DNA from: Galactobacter valiniphilus
Lineage (GTDB): Bacteria > Actinomycetota > Actinomycetes > Actinomycetales > Micrococcaceae
Assembly: GCF_003575975.1 (NCBI RefSeq)
Contig: NZ_QQXK01000011.1
Coordinates: 41,313 to 105,312 of the forward strand
DNA: 64,000 nt
Direction of reading: 5' to 3'
Shown: positions 32,341-42,437 of the stretch, one piece after another
Layout of the letters: the number at the start of each line of letters is the position of its first letter
How positions within the stretch are numbered: position 1 is the first letter of the stretch
Program-made: the position numbers and the translations under genes
The notes under the pieces: model-generated
Databases searched by the model: none
Told to the model about the DNA's origin: nothing
The model's input: only the letters and a program-made list of their open reading frames with translations

Positions 32341-32916
32341 ATGGCAAACGACTCCCTGGCCCCGCTGCGCCTCCTCGGCGAGCGCCTGCGCACCCTCCGC
32401 GCGCGCCGCGGCGCGAGCCTGAGCGAGATCGCCGCCGCCACCGGCATCTCCGCGAGCACCCTTTCCCGCCTCGAATCGGGTCAGCGCAAGCCCTCTCTGG
32501 AGCTCGTCCTCCCCCTCGCGAGCGAGTACGGCGTGAGCCTCGACGAGCTCATGGCCCTGCCCACGGCGCGCGATCCCCGCATCACCCCGGTGGTCTCCGA
32601 GCTCAACGGGCAGCTGGTTCAAGCCCTGAGCCGGCGCTCCTCCCCCACCCAGGTGCGCCGCACGCGCATCCCGGGATCGGCAACGCCGCCGCCGCGCACG
32701 CCGGTCTCCCACCCCGGCTTCGACTGGGTCTATGTGCTCTCGGGGACGCTCGTGCTCCTACTCGGCGAGACCGAATGGCGCCTCGGCCCGGGGCAGGCGG
32801 CGGAGTTCGACACCTCCACGCCGCACTGGTTCGGGCCCGCCGATCACCGCGCGGTGGACTACCTGAGCCTCTTCACCCACGCCGGCGAACGCGCCCACGA
32901 TCACCGCGGAGAGTGA
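32341..32916 (+). CDS. XRE-family regulator with C-terminal cupin domain
   Basis: 191 residues. Helix-turn-helix at about 12-66 (LGERLRTLRARRGASLSEIA, ATGISASTLSRLESGQRKPS) and a cupin at about 115-185 (HPGFDWVYVLSGTLVLLLGE, PGQAAEFDTSTPHWFG). These regulators sense small molecules through the cupin and usually control an adjacent enzyme or transporter, here the reductase. ATG at 32341 has no ribosome-binding site because the operator abuts it. The following 298 bp (32917-33214) show no gene and only a six-base inverted repeat TTGACC-GGTCAA near 33008. Confidence 0.9.
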   Translation: MANDSLAPLRLLGERLRTLRARRGASLSEIAAATGISASTLSRLESGQRKPSLELVLPLASEYGVSLDELMALPTARDPRITPVVSELNGQLVQALSRRSSPTQVRRTRIPGSATPPPRTPVSHPGFDWVYVLSGTLVLLLGETEWRLGPGQAAEFDTSTPHWFGPADHRAVDYLSLFTHAGERAHDHRGE

Positions 32917-33214
32917 CCGGCGCGCACGCCGCGACGCGCAGAGACTTCGTGCGCCCGAGGTACTGGTATCCCGGGCGCCGTGGTGCTTGGATTTGAGGAG
33001 CTCGAACGTTGACCAGGGGACGGTCAAGCGTCGCGGTGGCCGCTGATCTTTTGGGGGACCACACCTCGCGCCCCGGCTGCTCCCATCAGTTGTTCAGCCC
33101 TGCACGCTCCCCTAGCGCGCGGGGCGATCCCCCTGGCCCCAAGGCGGACGAGCGTCGCCGTGCCGGGCCTTCCTCCCCTGGGGACCCGGCGCGGCGCACC
33201 CTCCTTCCGCAGCC

Positions 33215-34450
33215 TCAGGCCCGCGCGACGAGCGCCGCCAGCTCCGTGCCGGGGCGGGTGAGCCGCTCCACGGTCTCCAGGACCAGCTCGCGCATGGCGC
33301 GGGCGGCGGCGTCGAGGCTGCCGCCCTCGCGCACCGAGAGCGCCGCCGTGCGCGTGAGGGCGGGCTCCACGAGGCGCGTGGCGCGCAGGCCGGGGCGCTC
33401 CATGAGGATGGTCGCGGGGACCACGGCCACGCCGATCCCGCGCTCCACAAAGCGCAGCACGGCGTCCATCTCGGCGCCCTCGACCGCCACGGAGGGTTCC
33501 AGGCCGGCGGCGGCAAAGGCCGCGTCGGTCGCGACGCGCAGGTCGTAGCTGCGGTTGAAGGCCACGAGGGGCAGCTCGGCGAGCTCGGCCAGGCTCAGGC
33601 GCTCGCCCGAGAACAGGGGTTCGCGGTGCGGCTGCTGGGCCGCGGGGGCCGGGGCGTTGCCATCGCGCGCGTCCGGTGCGCCCGTGCCAAGGAAGAGCGC
33701 GGCGCGACCCAGGCCGGCGGCGTGCGTGGCCGGGCGGACCTGGCGGGCCGTCCGGCCCGGGGCGTGAGTGCCCGACGGCGCGGCCTCACCGCCCGCTCCC
33801 GGCTCACCCGCCGGGGACCCTGGGGCGCCGGCGGCGCCGCCCTCCCCGGCCCCGTCACCGGGGTGCCCCTCCGCGCCGGACTCGTCCGCGGCGTCGTCGT
33901 TCGCTTGGCTTCCGAGCGGCCCCTCCGCCCGCGCGGAGGCGACCACGAGTTCCTCGGTGAACAGGCTCTCGGAGGAGACGGGGGCGCCGACGGGGCCGCG
34001 GTCCACGGTGAGCGCGAGGTCGAGGCGCCCCTCGGAGAGCGCCTGCGCCAGGGCGTGGGAGCCGGCCTCCATCACCTCGAGCGCCACGCCGGGGTGGGCC
34101 GCCCGGAAGGAGGAGAGCACCTCGGCGACCACGGAGACGCAGAGCGTGGGCGGGGCGCCGAGGCGGACGCGGCCGCGGCTCAGCCCGGCGAGCTCGTTCA
34201 TTTCCGCCTGGGCGGTCTCGGCGTCCGCGAGCATGCGGCGCGCGATGGGCAGGAGGACCTCGCCGGCGTGCGTGAGGGTGGCGCCGTTGCGCCCGCGGTC
34301 GAAGAGGTCCTGGCCCAGGTCCGCCTCGAGCCCCGCGATCTGTCGGCTCAGCGAGGGCTGCGCCATGAACAGTTCCTCGGCGGCCTTGGTGAAGTGCCCC
34401 ACGCGGGCCACGGCCTCGAAGGCCCGCAGATGCTCTAGCTTCATGTTCAT
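33215..34450 (-). CDS. LysR-family regulator with a large low-complexity insert in the effector domain
   Basis: 411 residues against the usual 290-310. The DNA-binding half is normal (LEHLRAFEAVARVGHFTKAA, FMAQPSLSRQIAGLEADLG). The effector domain starts normally (RVRLGAPPTLCVSVVAEVL) but is split at about residue 174 by some 105 residues rich in Gly, Ala, Pro and Glu with no predicted structure, resuming at LSLAELAELPLVAFNRSYDL (about 286). The insert is in frame and lies between the two lobes' hinge. The second Met (34444) is an alternative start clear of the operator. It is likely to control the divergent flavoprotein. Confidence 0.85.
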   Translation of the reverse strand: MNMKLEHLRAFEAVARVGHFTKAAEELFMAQPSLSRQIAGLEADLGQDLFDRGRNGATLTHAGEVLLPIARRMLADAETAQAEMNELAGLSRGRVRLGAPPTLCVSVVAEVLSSFRAAHPGVALEVMEAGSHALAQALSEGRLDLALTVDRGPVGAPVSSESLFTEELVVASARAEGPLGSQANDDAADESGAEGHPGDGAGEGGAAGAPGSPAGEPGAGGEAAPSGTHAPGRTARQVRPATHAAGLGRAALFLGTGAPDARDGNAPAPAAQQPHREPLFSGERLSLAELAELPLVAFNRSYDLRVATDAAFAAAGLEPSVAVEGAEMDAVLRFVERGIGVAVVPATILMERPGLRATRLVEPALTRTAALSVREGGSLDAAARAMRELVLETVERLTRPGTELAALVARA

Positions 34451-34463
34451 AGCATAACGCTAT
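34449..34463. promoter_or_regulatory. Candidate LysR-type operator
   Basis: ATAGCATAACGCTAT, a perfect 5-5-5 inverted repeat of T-N11-A form, at the start of the 72-bp gap between the LysR gene and the divergent flavoprotein. Confidence 0.65.
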
Positions 34464-34522
34464 TGAAGCCACTCGCACTATTCATTGGACGCATTGACAG
34501 CACGCTTCCTACCGTGGAACGC

Positions 34523-36281
34523 ATGAGCACCACCCAGCGCGCAGAGCGCCAGATCACCACCTCCGTCCTCGTCATCGGCACCGGCGGCGCCGGCCTGCGG
34601 GCCTCCATCGAGCTCGCCGAGCGCGGCGTGCAGGTGCTGGCCGGGGGCAAGCGCCGCAAGCACGACGCGCACACGACCCTCGCCGCCGGCGGCATCAACG
34701 CCGCCCTCGCCACGATGGACCCGGAGGACTCCTGGCAGCAGCACGCCGCCGACACCCTCCGCGAGTCCTACTTCCTCGCCGACCCCGAGATCGTCGAGAC
34801 CGTCACCAAGAACGCCGCCCGCGGCATCGAGGACCTCGAGCGCTGGGGCATGCCCTTCGCTCGCGAGGAGGACGGACGCATCAGCCAGCGCTTCTTCGGC
34901 GCCCACACTTACCGACGCACGGCCTATGCCGGCGACTACACAGGCCTCGAGATCCAGCGCACCCTCCTGCGCCGTGCCCGGGAGCTGGACGTGCCGATCA
35001 TCGACACCGTCTACATCACGCGCATCCTCGTCTCCGCCGGCGTCGTCTTCGGGGCCTACGGCTTCGACGTCGTGGACGGCACGCCCGTGGTCATCCACGC
35101 CGACGCCGTCATCATCGCCGCGGGCGGGCACAACCGCATCTGGCGCTACACCAGCTCGCGCCGCGACGAGAACACGGGCGACTCCTTCCGCCTCGCCGCC
35201 CTGGCCGGCGGCAAGATCCGCGACGCCGAGCTGGTGCAGTTCCACCCCTCGGGCATCCTGGAGCCCACCGAGATGGCCGGCACGCTTGTCTCCGAGGCCG
35301 CCCGCGGCGAGGGCGGCATCCTCACGAACGCGCTCGGCGAGCGCTTCATGGACAAGTACGACCCGGAACGCATGGAGCTCTCCACGCGCGATCGCGTGGC
35401 GCTGGCCAACTACACCGAGATCGCCGAGGGCCGCGGCACCGACAAGGGCGGCGTCTACCTCGACGTGAGCCACCTGCCGCGCGAGACGATCATGGAGAAG
35501 CTCCCGCGCCTCTACCGCACCATGATCGACCTGCAGATGCTGGACATCACCACGACCCCCATGGAGGTGGCCCCCACGGCTCACTACTCCATGGGCGGGG
35601 TCTGGGTGGCCCCCGAGGATCACGGCACCGGCGTGGACGGGCTCTACGCGATCGGGGAAGCCTCCTCGGGCCTGCACGGCGCCAACCGCCTGGGCGGCAA
35701 CTCGCTCATCGAGCTGCTCGTCTACGGGCGCCTGACGGGCGAGAGCGCGGCCGAGTACACGCGCGGCCTCACGAGCATCCACCGGGATCCGGCCGCCGTG
35801 GCCGAGGCCCGGGCGGAGATGGACGCGCTCCTGGCACCCGAGTCGGCCGACGGCGCCGAGAGCGCCCGCGTGCTCCAGCGCGCCATCCGCGACCTCATGA
35901 CGGAGCACGCGGGCGGTGTCCGCACCGAGGAGGGGCTCTCCGCCGGGCTGGCCAAGCTCTCCGAGCTCGAGGAACGCGCCACGCGCGTCACGGTCCACCC
36001 GGACATCGCGGGCTTCGACGTCCTGGCGCACGCCTTCGACCTCAAGGGTTCGCTGCTCGCGGCCCGCGCCACGCTCGAATGCGCGCTGGAGCGCCGCGAG
36101 ACGCGCGGTTGCCACAACCGCGCCGACTTCCCCGAGCAGAGCGAGGCGCTGCGCGGCAACTTCCTCTGGTCACCCACGGGGGGCGTGAGCTTCGAGCCGC
36201 TGCCCGCCGCCCCGGAGGAGTGGCGCGCGCTGGCCGAGGCCCACCTGGATGACTCCCCCGGCCGGCAAGCTCGTCGAGTAG
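34523..36281 (+). CDS. Fumarate-reductase / succinate-dehydrogenase-type flavoprotein, orphan; 3' end affected by a C-run
   Basis: About 585 residues. The FAD motif is VLVIGTGGAGLRASIELAER (about 15-34), then HTTLAAGGINAAL, VQFHPSGIL and GLYAIGEASSGLHGANRLGGN, the signature of the FRD/SDH flavoprotein and L-aspartate oxidase family. No iron-sulfur or membrane subunit is adjacent, so it may act as a soluble fumarate-reductase-like or dicarboxylate oxidoreductase. As read, five Cs at 36255-36259 shift the frame and extend it to 36616. With four Cs it ends naturally DDSPAGKLVE at TAG 36279-36281. ATG at 34523 is supported by the family N-terminus. Confidence 0.8.
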
Positions 36282-36371
36282 CCCCGGAGGCCCGCGGAAA
36301 GTGTCACCATTGCCAGGCACTGGCGAGGTGGCGCCCAGCTCCCGCCAAGGCTGACTCCCTAGAGTTGGTAT

Positions 36372-36396
36372 CACCTTCAAGGGTGCGAGTGATGAC
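36372..36396 (+). repeat. 25-nt conserved element before a terminator, copy 2
   Basis: Identical over 25 bases to the minus-strand copy at 24562-24586. Upstream CCTAGAGTTGGTAT here compares with CGTAGAGTCGTAGA there. A terminator hairpin starts four bases downstream. The interval 36282-36609 has no gene; this element and two hairpins are all that is seen in it. Confidence 0.6.
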
Positions 36397-36400
36397 ATGG

Positions 36401-36436
36401 AGCCCCGACCGGACAGTCCCCCTGCCGGCCGGGGCT
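36401..36436 (+). terminator. Hairpin linked to the 25-nt element
   Basis: AGCCCCGACCGG (36401-36412) pairs with CCGGCCGGGGCT (36425-36436) with one mismatch, followed by TCTCTCGTT. It is 120 bp after the flavoprotein stop and could end that transcript. Confidence 0.6.
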
Positions 36437-36525
36437 TCTCTCGTTAACAAACGGACGGCCCCGCACGCCTCACGCGCGCCTTGCGCCCCCGCGCCGTCGG
36501 GCACTGAAGAGGCCCCAAAAATGAA

Positions 36526-36576
36526 AGAGACCGGCCCCCGGCCGAGCTGGGGGAGCTCGGGCCGGGGCCGGTTTCT
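36526..36576 (-). terminator. Terminator after the LANTG protein gene
   Basis: Nearly perfect inverted repeat of about 23 bases per arm (left arm starts AGAGACCGGCC, right arm ends GGCCGGTTTCT), 34 bp beyond the stop at 36610 on the minus strand. Confidence 0.7.
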
Positions 36577-36609
36577 TGGGGGGAAAGCCCCGTCACTTCT
36601 TAGGGGGAA

Positions 36610-37075
36610 TCAGTGACGGCGCTGCACGCGTCCACGGGCCATCAGCACGCCGTCCAGGAGGGCAAGGAGCGATGCTGCCAGGGCGACGAGGGGGACTGTC
36701 GCCGGCACGCCGGTGTTCGCAAGTTCGTTCTCCGCGCCAGCGGAGGAGTTGGAGGCGCCATCGGCGGCGGCGTTGTCGCCGTCGATGGGGTCGGTCGCGT
36801 TGAACGTGCCCACGTCCACCCCGTCACCGGAGGAGCTGGATGGCGGACTCCTCGGTCTCGTCCGCGGTGGTCTCGCTGGTTCCATTCATGGTCAGCGACA
36901 CCGAGACCCCCTGGGTGAGAGCATGGGCCGGGGTGACGGCTGCGGCGACCAGTGCGGTGCATACAAGGAAGGCTGCGAAAAAACCGGCGACGAAACGGGT
37001 GAGGGGCTTGCCCGGTGTGTTGTCCCGGTGACGGCCAGACCCCTGGAACCCCGGTGTGCTCACGCAGGAAGACAC
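36610..37075 (-). pseudogene. LANTG sortase-anchored surface protein, frameshifted in the middle
   Basis: GTG at 37075 follows GAAAGG by six bases and opens a signal peptide (hydrophobic FVAGFFAAFLVCTALVAAAV, likely cleavage after PAHA). The frame then reaches a Thr/Glu-rich part (NGTSETTADETEESA) and a stop at 36824. One frame over, from about 36838, the protein goes on SSSSGDGVDVGTFNATDPID to the sorting motif LANTG, a hydrophobic helix and RGRVQRRH, ending at 36610. Joined, it is about 155 residues: secreted, Ser/Thr/Asp-rich and anchored by a class-E-type sortase. A one-base indel separates the halves. Function unknown. Confidence 0.65.
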
Positions 37076-37274
37076 GCTCAACCTTTCGTCGGAGGATTCA
37101 CCCTCATGTGGATCTCTTGATGCGTCAAATGAAGCACCAAAAAGCCCTCCGGATCGGCCGCAAAGAGAAGGCGATTCTTTGCGATCTGCCGGAGCGGATA
37201 TACTGCCCCACCACGTTCGCATCTCCCCCGGAACTCGGGCATTTTCGACGGGGCGCCAGGAGCGAAAGGAAGCT

Positions 37275-37355
37275 ATGAAACCGGTTCCAAAAAATCCCTC
37301 GAAATCGTGGAAGTATGACGCTTATCACAAAAATTTCGTCCGACCGGGACGCTGA
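37275..37355 (+). CDS. Possible 26-residue basic peptide
   Basis: ATG at 37275 preceded by GAAAGGA with a six-base gap. The peptide begins MKPVPKNPSKSWKYDAY and ends FVRPGR, net positive, with aromatic residues. It lies in the AT-richest stretch of the window (37076-37510, no larger gene), upstream of nothing on its strand for 10 kb apart from the hsd operon at 39202. Codon use is unlike the GC-rich neighbours, so it may be foreign or chance. Confidence 0.35.
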   Translation: MKPVPKNPSKSWKYDAYHKNFVRPGR

Positions 37356-37510
37356 AGGTATCTCCATAAATAGCGATCGGCAGGTTATTAATATTCAGCT
37401 TTTAGTTTCCATAAGTCGTCGAAATGCTTTTACATCTGTCAGCACTTGCCTTTAATGGTCTTCTCGTCTCGTCGGCGACACGGCGCTGAATTCCCTGACG
37501 CCGTTGGGGT

Positions 37511-37942
37511 TCAACGTCGCAGCAGGAGGGATTCGTCGATCCCCCGGGTGTGCACGTACTTGAATCCGAAACGCTCATAGAGGGCTCGGGAACGACTCCC
37601 GACAAGGGTCTCCAGCTCCACGCTTCCGGGGTGCTCCATGAGTCCCTGAGCCAGCACCGAGCTGCCCAGTCCACGCCCGCGCACCGAAGGATCCAGGTAG
37701 AAGAGGCTCAGCTTCCAACCGGCCATGGTTCGCGTCCAGGCGATGGAGCCCACCGATGCGTTGTCGACGCGAATGATGCGTACATCGGCGGTCTTGAGCG
37801 CATCCTCGATGCGCCCGCGCGAACGCTGAGGTTCCCAGCGCCCCAGCGCCTCGAGCTCTGCACGCATGGCGCGCTCCTTGAGGCGTTCCAGCCAGCCCAG
37901 GTCTGCGAGCGAGGCGGGACGCTGTGAAAACGTCATCGTCAT
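37511..37942 (-). CDS. GNAT-family N-acetyltransferase
   Basis: 143 residues. The acetyl-CoA-binding motif A is FYLDPSVRGRGLGSSVLAQG (R/Q-x2-G-x-G/A present as RGRGLG) and motif B ends SRALYERFGFKYVHTRG. N-terminal strands (SIAWTRTMAGWKL) complete the fold. The substrate cannot be told; small solitary GNATs often acetylate amines or protein N-termini. It sits at the edge of the AT-rich 37-kb interval, 44 bp upstream of the VOC gene in the same direction. Confidence 0.88.
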   Translation of the reverse strand: MTMTFSQRPASLADLGWLERLKERAMRAELEALGRWEPQRSRGRIEDALKTADVRIIRVDNASVGSIAWTRTMAGWKLSLFYLDPSVRGRGLGSSVLAQGLMEHPGSVELETLVGSRSRALYERFGFKYVHTRGIDESLLLRR

Positions 37943-37986
37943 GGCACCAAAGGTAGATGGGGGCGGCCCCCAAGAGCCATTCGTGA

Positions 37987-38385
37987 CTAGGTGGCCGTTG
38001 CGCGTTCAAGCTCGGCCTGCGAGCGCAGGACGCAGAACTCGTTGCCCTCGGGATCCTGCAGCACGGCCCAGCCCGTGCCGTCGGCGTTGCGCCGATCGTC
38101 CAGGAGGGAGGCGCCGGCGCCCAACAGGCGGGTCACCTCGGCGTCGCGCTCGCGATCCGTGGGGCGCACGTCGAAGTGCAGGCGGTTCTTGATGGCCTTG
38201 TGCTCCGGGACCTCGAGGAAGAAGATCGCGTGGCCCGTCTCGGGCGACTGGATCCAGCACTCCTCGTGCCCCGGCTCGTTGGGATCCCCCGGGGCGTCCT
38301 CGTAGCCGAGCTGCTGCTTCCACCATTCGGAGAGGGCAAAGGCGTCGATGCAATCGACGGAGATGTGAGAGATCGCGAAGGCCAT
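37987..38385 (-). CDS. VOC (glyoxalase/bleomycin-resistance-like) protein
   Basis: 132 residues. ISHISVDCIDAFALSEWWKQ opens the fold, with LHFDVRPTDRERDAEVTRLL in the middle and a final segment beginning WAVLQDPEGNEFCVL carrying the Glu metal ligand. This is the actinobacterial glyoxalase-like group of unknown substrates that often act in resistance. The start at 38385 is chosen from the family N-terminus; the longer frame to 38619 is not protein-like and crosses a terminator. Confidence 0.88.
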   Translation of the reverse strand: MAFAISHISVDCIDAFALSEWWKQQLGYEDAPGDPNEPGHEECWIQSPETGHAIFFLEVPEHKAIKNRLHFDVRPTDRERDAEVTRLLGAGASLLDDRRNADGTGWAVLQDPEGNEFCVLRSQAELERATAT

Positions 38386-38464
38386 GCTCCACCGTACGGG
38401 CGTCTCGCCCGCGGCGATAGCCCCTCCGCGGCCCTCAGGCCGCGGCCCGCTCCCCCAGAAATGC

Positions 38465-38508
38465 ACGACGGCGCGTGGCCGGGCAGATGCCCGGCCACGC
38501 GCCGTCGT
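38465..38508. terminator. Perfect 21-bp hairpin terminator after lsr2
   Basis: Arms 38465-38485 and 38488-38508, loop of two bases. The stem base is ACGACGGCGCG, the recurrent core discussed in the findings. It separates lsr2 (stop 38535) from the VOC gene (start 38385). Confidence 0.85.
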
Positions 38509-38534
38509 TGCTTGGGTCAAGCGGGCGCCGTGGC

Positions 38535-38885
38535 TCAGTTGGCCGCGGCGTACGCCTCCTGGATGGCGGCCGGGATGCGGCCGCGCTCGGCCACCTCGTA
38601 GCCGTTCGCCTTGGCCCACTCGCGCATCTTGGTCTGCTCGCCGGAGCCGGCCGAGGCACGGCGCGGCGCTGCGGCGGCGCGCTTGGAAGCGCCGCCCGCT
38701 GCCACCTTGGTGGAGACCTCGATAAAGCGATCAAGGGCGGCGTGGAATTCGTCCGCACCCTTCTCGTCAACATCGAGGCGGTAGGTCTTACCCTCCACCG
38801 AGAAGTGAATCCGGTGTGCCTTCTCAGCGTCGAGCGGCTTGCCGGTGAGGTCGTCGATCAACGTCGTCGTCTGAATTTCAGCCAT
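38535..38885 (-). CDS. lsr2: Lsr2 nucleoid-associated protein
   Basis: 116 residues, the standard length. N-terminal dimerisation domain (IQTTTLIDDLTGKPLDAEKA, HRIHFSVEGKTYRLDVDEKG), an Ala/Arg/Lys-rich linker at about 65-82 and the C-terminal DNA-binding domain with EWAKANGYEVAERGRIPAAI, in which RGR is the AT-hook-like minor-groove motif. Lsr2 is the actinobacterial functional counterpart of H-NS and silences AT-rich, often foreign DNA. Here it stands beside the AT-rich 38886-39201 region and the type I restriction operon. Confidence 0.95.
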   Translation of the reverse strand: MAEIQTTTLIDDLTGKPLDAEKAHRIHFSVEGKTYRLDVDEKGADEFHAALDRFIEVSTKVAAGGASKRAAAAPRRASAGSGEQTKMREWAKANGYEVAERGRIPAAIQEAYAAAN

Positions 38886-39201
38886 GATGTATACCTTGCG
38901 GCAAAGTGAACTGAATTACCAGCTGACGGGCCTTATCAGTCGAATAGGCGAATCAATCCACAGGCCACGCATGGATTCATGCCTAATGACGGCCGGTGAT
39001 TCTCGTGCCAAGCTCATCGGACGAACCGGGCACCGATTACTGCTACCCACCTACTCTCGCGCTCGATGTTCGATGATTGTCAGTCGTTCGAGCGCACCAC
39101 CATCGCATGCGCAGGCGAGGTGCGCGCGCCGATGAGCGTTCGTTCCACGATCCCGCCTACAGTGGATTGACTCGTGTAGATGTAGTAGAAATCGGTGCCT
39201 C
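38886..39201. other. AT-richer intergenic region between lsr2 and hsdM
   Basis: 316 bp without a supported gene, clearly lower in GC than its surroundings, between divergent lsr2 and hsdM. TTGACT at 39167-39172 could be a -35 for hsdM, but no well-spaced -10 is seen. It is a candidate Lsr2-binding region by composition. Confidence 0.5.
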
Positions 39202-41165
<1,964 letters not shown>

Positions 41166-41169
<4 letters not shown>

Positions 41170-42437
41170 ACTATCCGCTCGTTCGGCTTCGATACCTCGC
41201 CGAGTTCAACCCGCCCATTCCCGCCGACGTCAGGGCGGACTCGACAGGTGATTACCCGTTGTACTCCATGGACACAATCTCAGAGTTTTCAGTCCTTGGC
41301 ACTCCAGAGATTCGCCCGCAGTCAACGCTGGCGACCGGATACTCGTATCTAGAACCGCAAGACGTGGGGTACGCAAAAGTCACGCCCTGTTTCGAAAACG
41401 GAAAGGGACTTCTCGGAGCCTCGCTTTCGGGCCCGACGTTTGCGACCACTGAGCTCACGGTCCTTCGCCCTGGACCTCACGTGGACCAGCGGTTCATCGG
41501 CTACCTAGTTCAATCCTCGCTGTTTCGCGAACCGGCGATCGCCTCGATGACCGGTGCAGGAGGTCTAAAGCGGGTTTCGGAGCCAACGATGAAGGATGTC
41601 CTGGTGCCTGCCCCGGCGCGCTGGGAACAAAGCCGCATCGCGGACTTCCTCGACCGCGAAACCGCCGAGATCGACGCGTTCGTCGCCGAACGCGGTGCTC
41701 TGGCGTTGCTAGCCCAAGAACGCTTCGACGCTGCCCGAACTGAGCTCGTCTGGGGTGGCGTCAATGCACGCGCCTCTTTGCGGCGATACATTCACAGCGT
41801 CGAGCAGGGGCATAGCCCCGAAGCAGACTCCACCCCCGCGGGCCCGGGTGAAACTGGCGTACTCAAGGCAGGGTGCACGAATCACGGGGTGTTTGACATC
41901 AAGGCGAATAAACGAGTCCTGGAGGAGTCAGAGTTCAGCCCTCAAGAGTTCGTCCGGACAGGCGACCTTATCGTCACGCGAGCTAGTGGCAGTCTTCGGC
42001 ACGTGGGCTCTGCAGCACTCGTCCCCGATCTGGATCGTCACCTAGCCATGTCTGACAAGCACTACCGCCTCAATCTGACATCCGGGTACGACAAGCGCTT
42101 TGTGTCATTCGTGATGCAAACAAGGCTGTGGCGAGCAGCGATCGAACCCATGATCTCGGGAGCCCAGGGCCTGGCCAGAAACATCTCTATCGCGGCGTTG
42201 AAGGGCGGGCAGGTTCCTGTCCTTGACCTAGGCGAACAACAGCAACGGGCAGAGCGAATCAGCTTGCTCTCGTCAGAGCACGAAGCGCTCCAGGCAGACC
42301 TCTCTCAAGCGCTAGCGCTGGCCCAGGAACGCCGGGCAGCGCTGATTTCGGCCGCCGTGACGGGGCAGATCGATGTGACCGGGCGCCGGAAGCCGGCCGT
42401 GGAGCAGTTGCAGGACGAGATCGAGGAGGCGCGATGA
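41166..42437 (+). CDS. hsdS: Type I restriction-modification specificity subunit HsdS
   Basis: 423 residues. Two target-recognition domains (about 1-145 and 205-365) are separated by the first conserved helix (RIADFLDRETAEIDAFVAER) and followed by the second (HEALQADLSQALALAQERRA, then LISAAVTGQIDV), the spacer helices that set the gap in the bipartite target. The recognition domains are lower in GC than the flanking genes, as usual for exchanged domains. GTG at 41166 overlaps the hsdM stop as GTGA. The recognised sequence cannot be predicted by eye. Confidence 0.93.

Noticed and set aside
32917..33214. Hidden gene or RNA in the 298-bp gap
   Set aside because: No frame with a ribosome-binding site and plausible protein, no tRNA-like cloverleaf and no strong hairpin was seen.
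36282..36616. 110-residue C-terminal extension of the flavoprotein
   Set aside because: It reads through terminators and the 25-nt element with low-complexity sequence; the natural end DDSPAGKLVE appears if one C is removed.
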